NCBI GenBank assembly: GCA_022818135.1
Contig: JAFMSR010000018.1
Span: 3,372,331 to 3,436,330 of the forward strand
From: Saxidomus purpurata
Taxonomy: Eukaryota; Mollusca; Bivalvia; Venerida; Veneridae
Length of the DNA: 64,000 nucleotides
Reading direction: 5' to 3'
The notes beneath the pieces are model-generated. The model worked only from the letters and a program-made list of their open reading frames with translations. It was not told the origin of the DNA and did not search any database. Positions within the stretch are counted from its first letter, which is position 1. Each line of letters begins with the position of its first letter. Below, one piece after another: positions 1 to 11,715 of the stretch. A program made the translations under genes and the position numbers.

Positions 1-169
1 AATCTGAATACCCAATGTACATTTTTGCATGTACATTCCAGGGATACAAGATACATTAGATATTTGAATGTACGGGTCAAAATCAGCCTAAAGGGATATC
101 CGCATCTTTGCTATTATGGTGATAAAGACTTAGGATTTTTTTTACAGTTTTAGAGCCAGTTTTTGCCCT

Positions 170-248
170 GACGAAGATATAGGGATAGAAAATCTGAATG
201 TCCATTGTACATTTTGACATTCAGATTTTCATTCCCTATATTTTCGTC
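170..248. repeat. Hairpin repeat around AAAATCTGAATGTC
   Basis: A left arm at 170-203 and a right arm at 216-248 are near-perfect reverse complements (GACGAAGATATAGGGAT ... ATTCCCTATATTTTCGTC) around a 12-base loop. A related half-copy, with CGAAGATATCAGGAT and AAAATCTGAATGTCC, lies at about 343-382. This looks like the remains of a small fold-back element. Its family is unknown. Confidence 0.6.
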
Positions 249-3200
249 AGAGCACCAGACAGGTTGTAAAACTAAAACATAGTTATAATAGTGTATACAT
301 TTATGTCATACATTACTAGTATTGACAATTTTCAGTCTGTTGCTCTAACGAAGATATCAGGATTAAAAATCTGAATGTCCAATGTTCATTTTAACGTACA
401 GTTTACGTATATCAGACGTTCGCATGTACACGTCAAAATCAACCCAGACTGATTATTGCCGTGCTGCATATGAAGTTCTCCGTGTGCTTTGTGCTCTGTA
501 AAGCCCCACGTGGTCTGTAAATGATACATTCGGTCGAACAATCTAAATTTAAAGTTTGATATTCGAATTGCAAGGTTTTATTCAGTCCGAAAGATGAATC
601 AGTTCAAAAAACCTAAACACTGTATGATTTTACTCCAGGAAGACCCAGAAAAACCTAAAAGCAAGCAACTGTACTAATAGTTAGCACCTCAGCATGATTC
701 CTAATTATACCCAGGCAGTGACCCCATACTCTTCATGGTGCATTATTTTCCCACATCTGTTTGGGTCAAGTTTATCAGATACAAGGAAATCTAAATGAAG
801 TTAAATACAAGTATTTATTTTATTAGAATTCAAGCTATTTTTTCCTTTAATGTAAAGATTACTGAGTTATACAATAAATGAAGGAAAACATGCAACAATT
901 AATTTGTACTGAACTATTTCAACTACAATGTATTTCTCTTTTTTGCACAGACAAATAAAGATGCTATTTAATACCAGTTTCTGCTAGAGTAGTCAAAACA
1001 ATGAATATCTTAAGTCTTCACTTTTTACACAGAAACAACAAAGTATAAACAAACCGCCTATAAAGTAACAACAATGCGGTTGTGGTTTAAAATGCCTTGT
1101 GCTGTTTACAGATAGTACAATACATTGAATGTGGGCAATATAAATTTGACATCACTCATAATCATACTGCATGTACTGCTTTCAGGTATGGTTAGTTAAA
1201 TTAATGGTACACATTTTACTATCAGCTGAACAGTATGTATTTAAAAATAACATTTTTTGCACATAAATCAACATAATAACCATTGTGATCTATATGTTAC
1301 TTTTAATTGATATATTTTCATCTGCACGTGCTCTTACAAATGCGTCCGGTATCCATGGAAATTACAGAATAAAACGATGTCCACTGTTATGAATTCATCA
1401 CATAATATAATAGTTAACTTATAATTTGTGCTTAGGAGTCATAGATATGAACAGGTTCACTTCATGTAGTAAGTAAAGTTCATTATTAAAATTAATCTGG
1501 CTTTGTCTTTAAGGTAGGAATTCCTTTATCTTATGTTTAGTAAAAAAAAATGTGTTTAACTTTACTAGATGATCCTGGGACACTGCCTTTGTATGATTTG
1601 AACCAACACATCATGTTTAGCGATACAGAATAAAACAAAGTCAGCTACTTGTTCTTATCATTTCCTTGGTGTTGAAGTCAATGGTCGCTTTCTCATGTAA
1701 AAATTTTAAATTTAAAAATATTATTTCAATCACAAAAAAAGTATTCACCACTAGTCTTGCATGTATCTATTTTAGAACAGTGCACCTTCAGTATTTGGAA
1801 ATGGATATAATATTTACAGGCCTATCAGCCATCAAACAATTAACAGAGTCTGCAAAGTCTGGTGGTCAGTTTTTATGTAATTTATGGCTCCCTTGCTGTG
1901 CCTAAATGGTCTGTGGCATCTAGCAATTACTTGATAATTTAACAGATATTATTCCTCTACCTGTATTAGCAATCTCAATGTTGAGAGGAATGCTCGGACT
2001 AAAATTTTACTCAGTAAACACTTTTGTACAATACTTGTAATCATCTTTGCCCTGCATGGACCAGGACAGAACAGAACAGAACAAGGATTATGTCCTTCAA
2101 TATATACATAACGTATCTCCTTACACATACACAAATATATGCATGATGTTACCATCATCAGGTTAATAAGCATGGTAGAACATGATATCAAATTGTTTTG
2201 AGCAATATTGAAAGAGAATGAACATTTTCTACGTCTGTATTTGTCAAACCTGTAAAAACATTTTATAGAAAATTCCATGCTCCTTCAGCAGGCTACCTTA
2301 TTACAATTTGAATTTGATTCGAGATCTATAAATTTTTTTACTGTAAACATATAAGGTATGGTATACAGAAACTGTTGATACTGTTTCTAATTCGAATATC
2401 GACCAGTACAAAATGGAACTCGTCTTCGATATCATGGAAACAAAGAAATATCCTTTACTTACGTAATTCGGTTGGAGGTCTTTATGAGTGTGTTCTATAC
2501 CTAGTAAAGGAAATAAGAGGAAAGTTAGTTTTTCAATTTTTTCTTGATTGCCTTTGATGAACAAAATATAGAAACAAAGCAGTACTTTAAAAACTTGTTT
2601 ACATAGACATGTATGTTCATTCTTTCAAAGACATTATGGATTATGTATCTGGTCTTTTTGGATTTTTTCCTGTTTTGTTCCATTCAATGTGGAAACGTGT
2701 AAGGAAGACTATGTATTGACAATATACGTGTGTATAGTCACATTTTTGCAATAACGAATCAAAAACAGTTTGAAAAAATCACAGAGGCAGTAGGGTATGC
2801 AAAAAAATTATCCGGATCGGTTTTACCTTTATATCATGACATAAACAAAATTATAAAATGTGTTCTCAATTAACCGGGATCTCAATTTACATGTACATGT
2901 AATACTACTGAAGTGACTCCGAGCTTACATAGGAAAATATTTGACGTATAAAGGAGTGAAAAATCCTTAAATTTACATTTCTGTAAGACGGTTCCCTTTT
3001 TCTGTATGATGGCTCCCTTAATAAATGTGACTTTATTTATTTACCTCAAATATTCGAGCACATCTTCCCGTAATTAGCACTAATTTCCTATGTAACATGA
3101 CCTGTTATAATCAAGAACATCACGTTTTGTGCCTGTATGTAATTTTAACGCACGATTGCTCTTAGAAGCTACTGTTTCAAAGACTCGTGCATTAAATACA

Positions 3201-3724
3201 TTTCGTTCGCTCCTGTTCATGGCCATTAGTTAATGTTAAAAGGAAAATTGCTGGAAAATATTTTCTACGTTTTAACAAGTATGTACTTTAAGTCACGTAA
3301 ACATTTATTTGCGTACATGATGCGTGTATATCAGTAAGGATAACTTGAACAAATTAATACCAAGATTGGTGATAAGTTATTGCTTGTTCAGTCAGTATAG
3401 ATGAGTACAGCCTCCGTTTGTCATTAATTTTCGTCATATTTGCAGAGTCTTCAAAAACTTTACATGTAGCTTAAGATTTTTAGTTAAAATCCACGGTTTA
3501 AGTTTCGGCATTGATCGCAATCATTTGCTTAAAGTCTTATTATTATCACTTCAAATACGCATATATAGAATAATGAAGTAACAGATAAAGAATTCATTTA
3601 CTCTAAAACAATGTTGCCACATATATTTCTTTCATATTTATGTTGGTGTTTCATGAAAAAAGTGTCGTCAGAAGGCGTTTCATATTTTTGCAATATCATT
3701 GAAATCAATACTATAATGTTATTA

Positions 3725-3849
3725 ATCAAGTGATTTCATATTGGCCTTGCTATTTGTCCGAGGGTGGTCGTATTGGCCCAAGGCCGAAGGCCGAGGGCCA
3801 ATACGACTGCCCGAGGACAAATAACAAGGCCAATATGAAATCACTTGAT
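3725..3849. repeat. Palindrome with TTTCATATTGGCC arms
   Basis: The segment reads ATCAAGTGATTTCATATTGG ... and closes with the reverse complement ending in ATGAAATCACTTGAT. The centre, near 3,787, is a GGCC-rich loop. Arms are about 60 bp with a few mismatches. The CATATTGGCC motif recurs at 5,390-5,430, which suggests a link to the far end of the inverted-repeat-bounded block. Confidence 0.75.
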
Positions 3850-3860
3850 AAATGATAATC

Positions 3861-5503
3861 TTATTATTCAACTTTACAATATTGGCTAAATAAACAAGAA
3901 TATAAAGAGAATCTAACATGTTCATGAGTTGTGGATAAGGAAATCCCACCCAAGGGTTGAGATACGTCACAAAAATGAGGCTCTGCCGAGTTATTTTTTA
4001 CGTATCTCAACCCGAGGGTGAGATTTCCTTATCCACAACTCAATGGACATAGCAGATTTATTTTCTCACCGTTTGAATCGCATTTTCACACTAGTAAGAA
4101 GAAATAGATATACAGGAGGGGGATGAAAAAATGAAAATCAACTTTTTCTCGAATTTTACTTCAAAACTGTTATGGATGGATAGAAAATGATCTAACTAAG
4201 AAAATGAATACCCATAACCCTATGTTTATTTCAAAAATGTACAGTCATTTTTGGCCTGGGGACTGAAAGTCCCCTAGGCCTAAGTTAGTATACCACATTT
4301 CAAACACTGCAAGAAATTTAACTGTGCTATGTGCGAATAACACCTGTAAACATGCGCTATGCGAAAGTAGTGCAAGACAGACCAGATCAATGTCGCATAT
4401 GATAAGAACATATTACAAATAAAAACAGTACATAAAACTTCAAACGACTGCAGGAAGGTATATAGCTTACGGGCTGCATTACACATTTTTTTCTGTTTTA
4501 GAAATTAATGCGCTGTTAGCTGATTACGGAAGATAATCATATGCATATCACGGAAAAGTACGGATATGTACGGAAATTTACGAAAACGTACGGAGCTCGA
4601 TATAAGAGTTTGTAGTTCGATTTTCAAATTTCCGATGTTATTTCGTTGACAACTTTGTTATTTACGAACGATTACATATATATTTACCTCAAAATAAATG
4701 TCTCTAAAAAAGATATAATTTACGTACATTCCCGTGAAGGAACTCACGTGATCAAAATCACCCGCCATTTATCGAGGACGCTGCTGTCAAGGCCCAGTGA
4801 ACGGTTTCACCGATTACGACTACAAGGTAACCCAGAATCATTTTTGATTTTCTCTGTTATACATATTGTACAGTACTGTATTTATATTTAATTTCTGGTA
4901 TTGCTTTGTTTATTTCTGTTTCAAGGTCTTGTCCTTGGTACACAATAATTTTCGATCCACATCATCAGATCATATCGCTTGAAGTTGTACAAAGCGCAGA
5001 TCGAATTATTTTTATTGGCTTAAACATTTTATAATGTTGACTATGTGATTATTTTCATTTAACGTACGTTTTATAATAAAACAAACTTCCCTGCCACCCA
5101 TATATTTGTGAATCATTCATTCTGTGTCATATATTGAATTTCGTCCTCTGCACATTTCGACCCGCGCTTTAGGCAAAATTCAGCGCAAAACACGTAGGTC
5201 AAAAGTTGTTTTTCGGGGAGTTAACCTATAGCCCCCAGGCCTTCAGCGCTCACAGCGCTTTGATTTGATATCAGCATGAGTCTAAAAACAAAATGGCGTC
5301 GTTTAAAAATCTAACGGAAGTGACTTCTCCGTATTGGCCCTCTCTTTTAAACCAATCAGAATGCTTGAATTCCATATTGGCCCTGCTTTTCTCGTATTGG
5401 CCCTGCTTTTCTCATATTGGCTCAGTTATGCTTTGTATTAGCTCTACCTGTTTCATATCATGTGTGCAATTACAGAGTGTAATATTGTAAAGTTGAATAA
5501 TAA
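3861..5503. mobile_element. Putative TIR-bounded element, about 1.64 kb
   Basis: A 23-bp sequence at 3,861-3,883 (TTATTATTCAACTTTACAAT...) recurs as its exact reverse complement at 5,481-5,503. Between them lies a second palindrome (3,925-4,042). Near the right end is a run of TATTGGCCCTGCTTTTCTC repeats (5,385-5,430). No transposase frame was seen, so this would be a non-autonomous element. No convincing target duplication was found, and the true borders may lie further out, since the 3,725-3,849 palindrome uses the same CATATTGGCC motif. Confidence 0.45.
3925..4042. repeat. Palindrome with TGAGTTGTGGATAAGG arms
   Basis: The arm TGAGTTGTGGATAAGGAAAT at the left is mirrored by ATTTCCTTATCCACAACTCA at the right. 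An inner pair, TTGAGATACGT / ACGTATCTCAA, flanks a short loop near 3,985. The structure is a hairpin of about 118 bp inside the 3,861-5,503 block. Confidence 0.75.
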
Positions 5504-5598
5504 TACGCTATAGATAGTATAACACTTTACATAATAATGCATGCAATAAGGGAGACAGTGGATTTCGTTAGATGATAAATGTAATTTTTTATTATTAC

Positions 5599-5710
5599 CG
5601 TCATCTAGAATGGTGACAACAATTCCTTTTCCAGTTATGTTTTGATTCCATACAGCTATCACATTCAGGTCTAATTTTACCGTATCTAGGTCTCCTTGTG
5701 ATGTTTCTCT
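5599..5710 (-). CDS. PCSK1: Proprotein convertase 1/3-like, coding exon 4 (start of the catalytic domain)
   Basis: This 112-bp exon starts in phase 0 after a TTTTCAG acceptor and ends one base into a codon before a GTAATA donor. It encodes 37 residues plus the first base of the next codon. KLDLNVIAVWNQNITGKG runs into ILDD, with the first G of the following glycine. In kexin-type convertases the Asp of the [IV]LDDG motif is the catalytic aspartate of the Asp-His-Ser triad. The KLDLxVIxVW and ITGKG wording fits PC1/3 better than furin (family knowledge). These serine endoproteases act in the secretory pathway and cleave prohormones after paired basic residues. The His and Ser exons must lie to the left of the window. 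The gene symbol marks the closest relative; orthology was not tested. Confidence 0.85.
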
Positions 5711-6229
5711 CTGAAAACAAAGTTGTACGTACTTAACAATAGACTTAACAAGAAGAACAGAACAAAGCATCGTATGTGAAAATCAATGACTCCTCCAGGG
5801 AAACAACTCTTCCGAATAGCATAGAAAATCTGGTAAGGAAATTTGCAACTTAGACATGCAAAATAACACATACGGTAAACTTTGCTTATAGTGAACTCAT
5901 TTGGACCATTAAAATATGTTTCTTATATCCGGAGTTTTTTTTAATCCGCTCAACATTTTAATAAACAATAAAGAAGGAAAATAAATCGGGCAGAGAAAAG
6001 TTGTTTCTTATATCCGGATTTTCGTTATCATACGGAGTTTACTGTATAATATCATTAAATTGAGAGAAAAAAATAAAACGTATGATTATTCCTCTTCATG
6101 TAGAAATCAATTACTGTAACAAATCATTAAAATATCCCATTGTTAGGAACATGGCCTGTGATAAACCAGAAAGTATTAATCTTTAATAAAATAAGAGCTG
6201 TCCCTCATAAGTGATCAATGCCCTTAAAA

Positions 6230-6770
6230 GGTGTCTCACTGTTGCTCATGATACTTTATATCCATGTGCTGAACATTTGTTCCAATTCATTTTAAATTCT
6301 TTCAATGTATAACAGAGTTACAATTCGGACATGGAGATGTGTATATATACAAGATTCTAAACTGGTTGACCTCTAAGTGTGACCTTGACCTTCAAGATAA
6401 GGACGCGGGACTTGCATGTGACATGTCATCTTCGTGTGCTCAACATTTGTGCTATGTAATTGAATTTGATTTCTATGTATTGCAGAGTTACACTGTACAA
6501 TGCTGTCTTGATGTCCTGAACATTTTTGCCAAGTTATTTCAAAATCCACCAGTCATGACAAAGTTACAGTCCGCACTCGAATGTGTTCATATATACAGGA
6601 TTTCATTACATTTACACTCTAAGTGTGACCTTGACCTTTAAGGTATCACGCGACACATCGTCTTAATGTGCTGTACATCTGTGCCAAGTTATTTTAAAAT
6701 AGTTAAATGCATGGCAAAGTTACAGCCCGGACACGAAAAAATGTAAGGACGAACGCACGGCCGTTCTCAC
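6230..6770 (+). repeat. Degenerate tandem repeat with 'TAAGTGTGACCTTGACCTT'
   Basis: The phrase TCTAAGTGTGACCTTGACCT occurs at about 6,370 and 6,619. It is preceded each time by a 'GTTACA...CGGAC/GCACTC...TATATACA' block and followed by 'GTGACA/CGACAC...ATCGTCTTxxTGTGCT'. The spacing is about 250 bp. Open frames here come from the repeat and are not taken as genes. Confidence 0.55.
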
Positions 6771-6835
6771 ATATGGATACTACTCTATTGTTCTTTTAGC
6801 CATGTAAGAGAAAAAATAGCCACGTAAAAGCTTAA

Positions 6836-7685
6836 AGTGACATGCGCATCTTACTGCACATAGTGTATTTTGGTGGCAATTTTATAAATGCAATTTTTGG
6901 TTGCTGTGCATTTAAATGTGTTAAATTAATGATTATGCCGCATTAGTATTTGAAATTGGTGCTTTAGATATAAAAAAATCGGACTGATAAAATGATAGTT
7001 GATTGTGTCATTGTTGATGTTGGTAGAGATTTCGGCAGTGGAAGGGAAGCAACTCCTGCATGCAGTTGTTCTTTTCTTAAATTGACTATCCCAGTCAAAT
7101 AAGAAAATCAATATTTCGAAAGTTATTTTTTCATACTGGTAGCGGGAAGAGTTTGGTGTATTGGGTTAAAAGCTATTATTTCCTCTACGCTTTTGTACAC
7201 ACACCATTTTCAGCTGGATTGTTACTTGAAAAAAATGCGCATTATGTCACTGGAATTATGCACATTTTTTTCAAGTAAAAATCCAGCTGAAATAGCGTGG
7301 GGGGAGGGTAAAAAAGGTAGAGGAAATAATAGCTTTTCATCCAATACACCAAACTCTTCCTGCTACCCGTACGAAATAATAACTTTCCAAATATTACTTT
7401 TCTTATTTTGACTGGGAGAGTCAATAAAAAAACAACTTCATGCAGGAGTTGCTTCCCTTCCGCTACACTGCCGAAATCTCTACCAACAACAACAATAACA
7501 CAAGGGTGATCACTACGAAGAAATGAACTATTGTTTTATTGGTCCATTTTTTTTATTTCTAAAGCACCTACTAATGCGGCATTATCATTAGTTTAACGCA
7601 TTTAAATAAACTGCAACCGGAAATTGCTTTCATAAAACTATCACCAAAAATACACTTTGTGCAGTAAGATGAGCATAATGTCACT
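6836..7685. mobile_element. 850-bp palindromic MITE with TTAA target duplication
   Basis: The element begins AGTGACAT and ends ATGTCACT, and is flanked on both sides by TTAA (6,832-6,835 and 7,686-7,689). The two halves are long reverse complements meeting near 7,255. For example GGTAGAGATTTCGGCAGTG at about 7,021 mirrors CACTGCCGAAATCTCTACC at about 7,466, and TTTGGTGTATTGG mirrors CCAATACACCAAA. TTAA duplication is typical of piggyBac- and Kolobok-type transposases (family knowledge). No transposase is present, so mobilisation would be in trans. Confidence 0.85.
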
Positions 7686-7850
7686 TTAAAGCATAAAATA
7701 GTATTTACTGTTAGCTCTTGCTCCTACAGCCACCTAAGTATTCAAATGTAAGCACGGACAGACAGACCGACAGACGGTGGTTCCACGAAGAACCAGTAGT
7801 AGATCCATTTCCTCCGTAAGATTCTGCCAACTTTCTGACAGTTATTATTT

Positions 7851-9327
7851 ATCCCCCCGCCGAAGGCGAAGGGGACATTAGAAATGCACTTCGTCCGTCC
7901 GTCCGTCCGTCCCAATTTTGTCCGGAGCATAACTCCAAAAGTACTTGAGCAATTTTCTTCAAACTTCATACACTGACAGAGCACATTGGGAGGAAGTGCA
8001 GTGTGTAAGAACAATAACTCTACCTTGCCTACTTTTAGAGTTATTCCCCTTTTATCAGATTTACTTGAAAAACTTTGTCCGGAGCATAACTCCAAAAGTA
8101 CTTGAGGGATTTTCTTCAAACTTAATACACTGACATAGCACATTGGTAGAAAGTGCAGTGTGCAAGAACAATAACTCTACCTTGCCTACTTTTAGAGTTA
8201 TTCCCCTTTATCAGATTTTCTCTAAAAGTTTTGTCCAGAGCAGAACTCCAAAAGTACTTGAGCAATTTTCTTCAAACGTAATACACTGACATAGCACATA
8301 GGTAGAAAGTGCAGTGTGTAAGAACAATAACTCTACCTTGCCTACTTTTAGAGTTATTCCCCTTTATCAGATTTACTTGTCCGAAGCATAACTCCAAAAG
8401 TACTTGAGGGATTTACTTCAAACTTAATACACTGACATAGCACATTGGTAGGAAGTGCAGTGTGCAAGAACAATAACTCTACCTTGCCTACTTTTAGAGT
8501 TATTCCCCTTTATCAGATTTACTTGAAAAGTTTTGTCCAGAGCATAACTCCAAAAGTACTTGAGGGATTTACTTCAAACTTAATACACTGACATAACACA
8601 TTGGTAGGAAGTGCAGTGTGCAAGAACAATAACCCTACCTTGCCTACTTTTAGAGTTATTCCCCTTTATCAGATTTACTTGAAAAACTTTGTCCGGAGCA
8701 TAACTCCAAAAGTACTTGAGGGATTTTTTTCAAACTTAATACACTGACATAGTACATTGGTAGGAAGTGCAGTGTGCAAGAACAATAACTCTACCTTGCC
8801 TACTTTTAGAGTTATTCCCCTTTATCAGATTTACTTTAAAAGTTTTGTCCAGAGCATAACTCCAAAAGTACTTGAGGGATTTTCTTCAAACTTAATGCAC
8901 TGACATAGCACATTGGTAGGAAGTGCAGTGTGTAAGAACAATAACTCTACCTTGCCTACTTTTAGAGTTATTCCCCTTTATCAGATTTACTTGAAAAACT
9001 TTGTCCGGAGCATAACTCCAAAAGTACTTGAGGGATTTTCTTCGAACTTAATACACTGACATAGCACATTGGTAGGAAGTGCAGTGTGCAAGAACAATAA
9101 CTCTACCTTGTCTACTTTTAGTCAAATAGAAAAATATCATACCTATACTGATAATGAACATTAATATAATTTTGCAAACCTTCTCTTCATTGCCTTATTC
9201 TTTTTCCACTTACTTGAAAACTGTACTCAGCATGACCATAACTATACGGCTTTTTAAGGATTTCCTCTCACCAAATAAAATGTACGAAAGTACAACCTTC
9301 AGGTAACTTTTTCCTGGCGGGGGGGAT
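7851..9327. mobile_element. CCCCCGCC-bounded element with eight copies of a 156-bp tandem unit
   Basis: The unit starts at TCCGGAGCATAACTCCAAAA and recurs at 7,921, 8,078, 8,234, 8,380, 8,536, 8,692, 8,848 and 9,004. Spacing is 156-157 bp except one 146-bp copy with a 10-base loss at 8,371-8,380. Copies contain CACATTGGTAGGAAGTGCAG and CTTTTAGAGTTATTCCCCTT. The array sits between ATCCCCCCGCC (7,851-7,861) and its reverse complement GGCGGGGGGGAT (9,316-9,327). A GTCC(GTCC)n tract follows the left end (about 7,888-7,911). It looks like a non-autonomous transposon with an internally amplified segment. Confidence 0.7.
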
Positions 9328-9619
9328 TAACCATGTGTAACATGGCTCTTGTATACATTGGGGGTACCTTGTATCTTCCGCAATATAACAGAAAATTTAA
9401 TTTAGTATTTCAAACTGCTGTAACAGAATGAGGTGTTATATGACAACAGCAGGGAACTTGAGGCGTGAATATCTTTTAATAAACATGTAGTGTCACGTAA
9501 CGCGAGTCGTGACTGGGCATTGTCATTATACATTGTATGTCTTTCCTTATTTGCAGTGCTATAGCATTACATTATATCACAGACAAATCTGCTTCCGGCA
9601 CTATTTATCCCAATCATAC

Positions 9620-9672
9620 ATAGATTATTATTATTATTTATAATAATAATAATAATAATAATAATAATCTCT
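9620..9672. repeat. (AAT)n / (ATT)n microsatellite
   Basis: A run of ATT triplets passes into a run of AAT triplets, giving a palindromic simple repeat. Confidence 0.9.
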
Positions 9673-10099
9673 TTATCTAAAGAAGCTAACTCATTAAGCT
9701 TATGTACATTAAGCAACATATTTATTATCTACCATGAGGTCTTCTATTAAAGATAATAATACATAACTGAGAACAACTATAATTATAACCAAGAAATTAA
9801 AAAAAAAAGTCTCCTGACTGCCAATCTGGGCAATTCCATGTCTTTTAATTGTGGGAATTTACATAATTGTGATCCAAAAGACTAACAATTTTAATCCTAA
9901 ATAGACGACATTGCGTTTAGGGCAGCAAGTCTACATGTCTTTTGTCTTGTGTGGATTATATAAATCAACAAAAAATGGAAGTCTGAGATTCAGTCGCATT
10001 CTTAGACAAATCAAAATCGTATCCACCTGATGCCCGTTTTTAATTACATTCTACGCATTCAATATGGTTTATAATTTCAGCTTTAAAAATTAAACTCAC

Positions 10100-10216
10100 C
10101 AAATACCACTCTTTATACCAAAGGTCGTCGTTAAATAATTCGTTTGATTTCTTTTCTGGTGTTTCTACATCTCGTTTAACACGTGATTTAGAAGTCTGTT
10201 GCTCCACCCACTGGAC
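10100..10216 (-). CDS. PCSK1: Proprotein convertase 1/3-like, coding exon 3 (prodomain end and activation site)
   Basis: This 117-bp exon (39 codons, phase 0 at both ends) lies between a TTTTTAAACAG acceptor and a GTGAGT donor. It begins VQWVEQQ, the conserved end of the convertase prodomain. It then shows SRVKR-D, the expected primary autocleavage site (about residue 106 of the precursor), and ends LFNDDLWYKEWYL at the start of the mature enzyme. The 'LFND..W..[QE]WYL' wording matches PC1/3 in particular. Cleavage after RVKR in the ER or Golgi would release the inhibitory propeptide (family knowledge). Confidence 0.88.
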
Positions 10217-10290
10217 CTGTTTAAAAAGAATGAGATTTAAGAACACGATTCAACCCATCATTGTCACGCAGTGCAAAAAATATGCCTAAA

Positions 10291-10507
10291 ATATCTTTGG
10301 TGGCTGATTTCTGCCATGAAATGTTTTCAACTAGGCGGAGCGAAAAGTAAAAAACACGAAAACTCTGCAAGTAGCTATTTTGTCGTGTTTTAGAATTGAA
10401 AAAACAAATACAAGACAAAATAAGTACTTGTCGAATTTTCGTGTTTTCAGCTTTCCGCCCCGCTAAGTCGAAAACACAAAATGGCAGAAATCAGCCACAA
10501 TAGATAT
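10291..10507. mobile_element. Fold-back MITE, about 217 bp
   Basis: The left arm carries TGGCTGATTTCTGCCAT, then CGGAGCGAAAAG and AACACGAAAA. The right arm is the imperfect reverse complement, ending ATGGCAGAAATCAGCCA. The arms are about 100 bp each with a short centre near 10,400. No coding capacity. Confidence 0.75.
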
Positions 10508-10584
10508 CAGATTTTAACATTTCATTGGAGTCTAAAAGCGAAGGGGATGTTGTCGCTTGGAAACAAAAAAATCTGTTTTTGCGA

Positions 10585-10720
10585 CCAGTGTAGATCATGA
10601 TAAGCCTGTACGTCCATGCAGTACGATCATGATCTGCACTGTTCGCTTTTCAGTCAGCAGTTTAACAGCGGATATCCATTTGAGCAATCCCTGGTACTGT
10701 TCAAAAGTCCGTTCTAAAAA
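10585..10720 (+). repeat. Dispersed 'GATCATGATCTGCACTG' repeat, copy 1
   Basis: This copy contains ACGATCATGATCTGCACTGT followed by TCGCTTTTCAGTCAGCAG and then CCTGGTACTGTTC. An inverted half (GCGACCAGTGTAGATCATGA) precedes it. Six or seven copies of the same family occur in the window, at about 13,930 (degraded), 15,400, 38,833, 42,855, 59,110 and 61,430. Confidence 0.65.
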
Positions 10721-11282
10721 ATTACCAGGGTAGAGCTTAAATGCATTTATTTGGTCGCATGTTATTAAGTACGGTAAATACATTGCTTTAAAATACAGAG
10801 CCGTAAACACCTAACTCAAAAACAACAGAGTAAAATCTGTCAGAACGTTCTGAAGCTTTATACGTCAAATTTTTGGAAATCTGTTTTAAGATAATTATAT
10901 TTTATGAAATTACCACGAATATTGTTAGCACAAGCAAATTTCATTCTCCCAGAGAAATAAGCTCTTTCAATAATGACGCGTTGTTGTGACACGTCCCACG
11001 ACCATTAAACATAATTATTTCTCCCTACTAATTGTCGTCTGCTAATATGTTATTAAATAGACGATTGATATCAACATGAAATTTTAATCGTCTGCTATAT
11101 TTTCCGTCTAATTTCATGTTTTTTCAGAAAAGAAATCAGGGCTGAATTTGTCAACCTTGGTGCATTAGTGATTTAATCAGGCTCCTCTTTCTCTGTCTTT
11201 TTTATCAACAACGTATGAGTAAAAGCCGAAAATACCCTCTTATGTCACGTCCCATTTAATGACTTTGAACTATATATGTTTA

Positions 11283-11715
11283 CTTTGCTCTAAAGGATTT
11301 TGCATTATTTGCTCTAAGGGGTTCTGTGCTCTTTGCTCAAAGCTAGCGTCCTGTGTTCTTTGCTCTAAGGGGTTCTGTGCTCGTTGCTCTAAGCTAGGGT
11401 TCTGTGTTCTTTGCTCTAAGGGGTTCTGTGCCCTTTGCTCTAAGGGGTTCTGTGCTCTTTGCTCTAAGCTAGGGTTCTGTGTTCTTTGCTCTAAGGGGTT
11501 CTGTGCCCTTTGCTCTAAGGGGTTCTGTGCTCTTTGCTCTAAGGGGTTCTGTGTTCTTTGCTCTAAGAGATTCTGTGTTCTTTATTCTCATGTATGTTTA
11601 TTATTTTGGTTTTATGTTCTTTGCTCTAAAGGATTCTGAAACGCTGTTCTAAGGGTTTTGTGTTCTTTGTTCTAACGGGTTCTCTATTCTTTGCTCTAAG
11701 GGGTTCTGTGCACAC
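11283..11715 (+). repeat. Minisatellite of 24- and 27-bp units (TTTGCTCTAAGGGGTTCTGTG)
   Basis: About 15 units of TGCTCTAAGGGGTTCTGTG plus a T-rich spacer alternate with a 27-bp variant containing AAGCTAGGG. Both unit lengths are multiples of three, so one plus-strand frame stays open for 126 codons (11,259-11,639) and reads as a repeated CSKGFCAL octapeptide. The frame has no signal peptide and no splice or family support, and it lies in an intron. I treat it as a repeat rather than a gene. Confidence 0.85.

Larger units (their letters stand above)
1..5598. other. PC1/3-like gene, intron 4 (partial); noncoding
   Basis: This stretch follows the donor of the fourth coding exon on the minus strand. 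I searched it for the next expected subtilisin exon (the HGTRCAG region) and found none, so the catalytic domain continues beyond the left edge. It holds a hairpin at 170-248, two long palindromes at 3,725-3,849 and 3,925-4,042, and an inverted-repeat-bounded block at 3,861-5,503. About 400-3,700 is otherwise AT-rich with nothing recognised. Confidence 0.6.
5711..10099. other. PC1/3-like gene, intron 3; repeat-rich, noncoding
   Basis: The intron runs between the exon 3 donor (GTGAGT) and the exon 4 acceptor on the minus strand. It contains a degenerate tandem block with 'GTGACCTTGACCTT' motifs (about 6,230-6,770), a TTAA-flanked palindromic MITE (6,836-7,685), a 156-bp tandem repeat array (about 7,850-9,330) and an (AAT)n tract (about 9,620-9,670). 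No further exon was recognised. Confidence 0.6.

Noticed and set aside
11259..11639. 126-codon Cys-rich ORF as a possible secreted repeat protein
   Set aside because: It lies in an intron of another gene, has no signal peptide, and the frame follows from unit lengths divisible by three.
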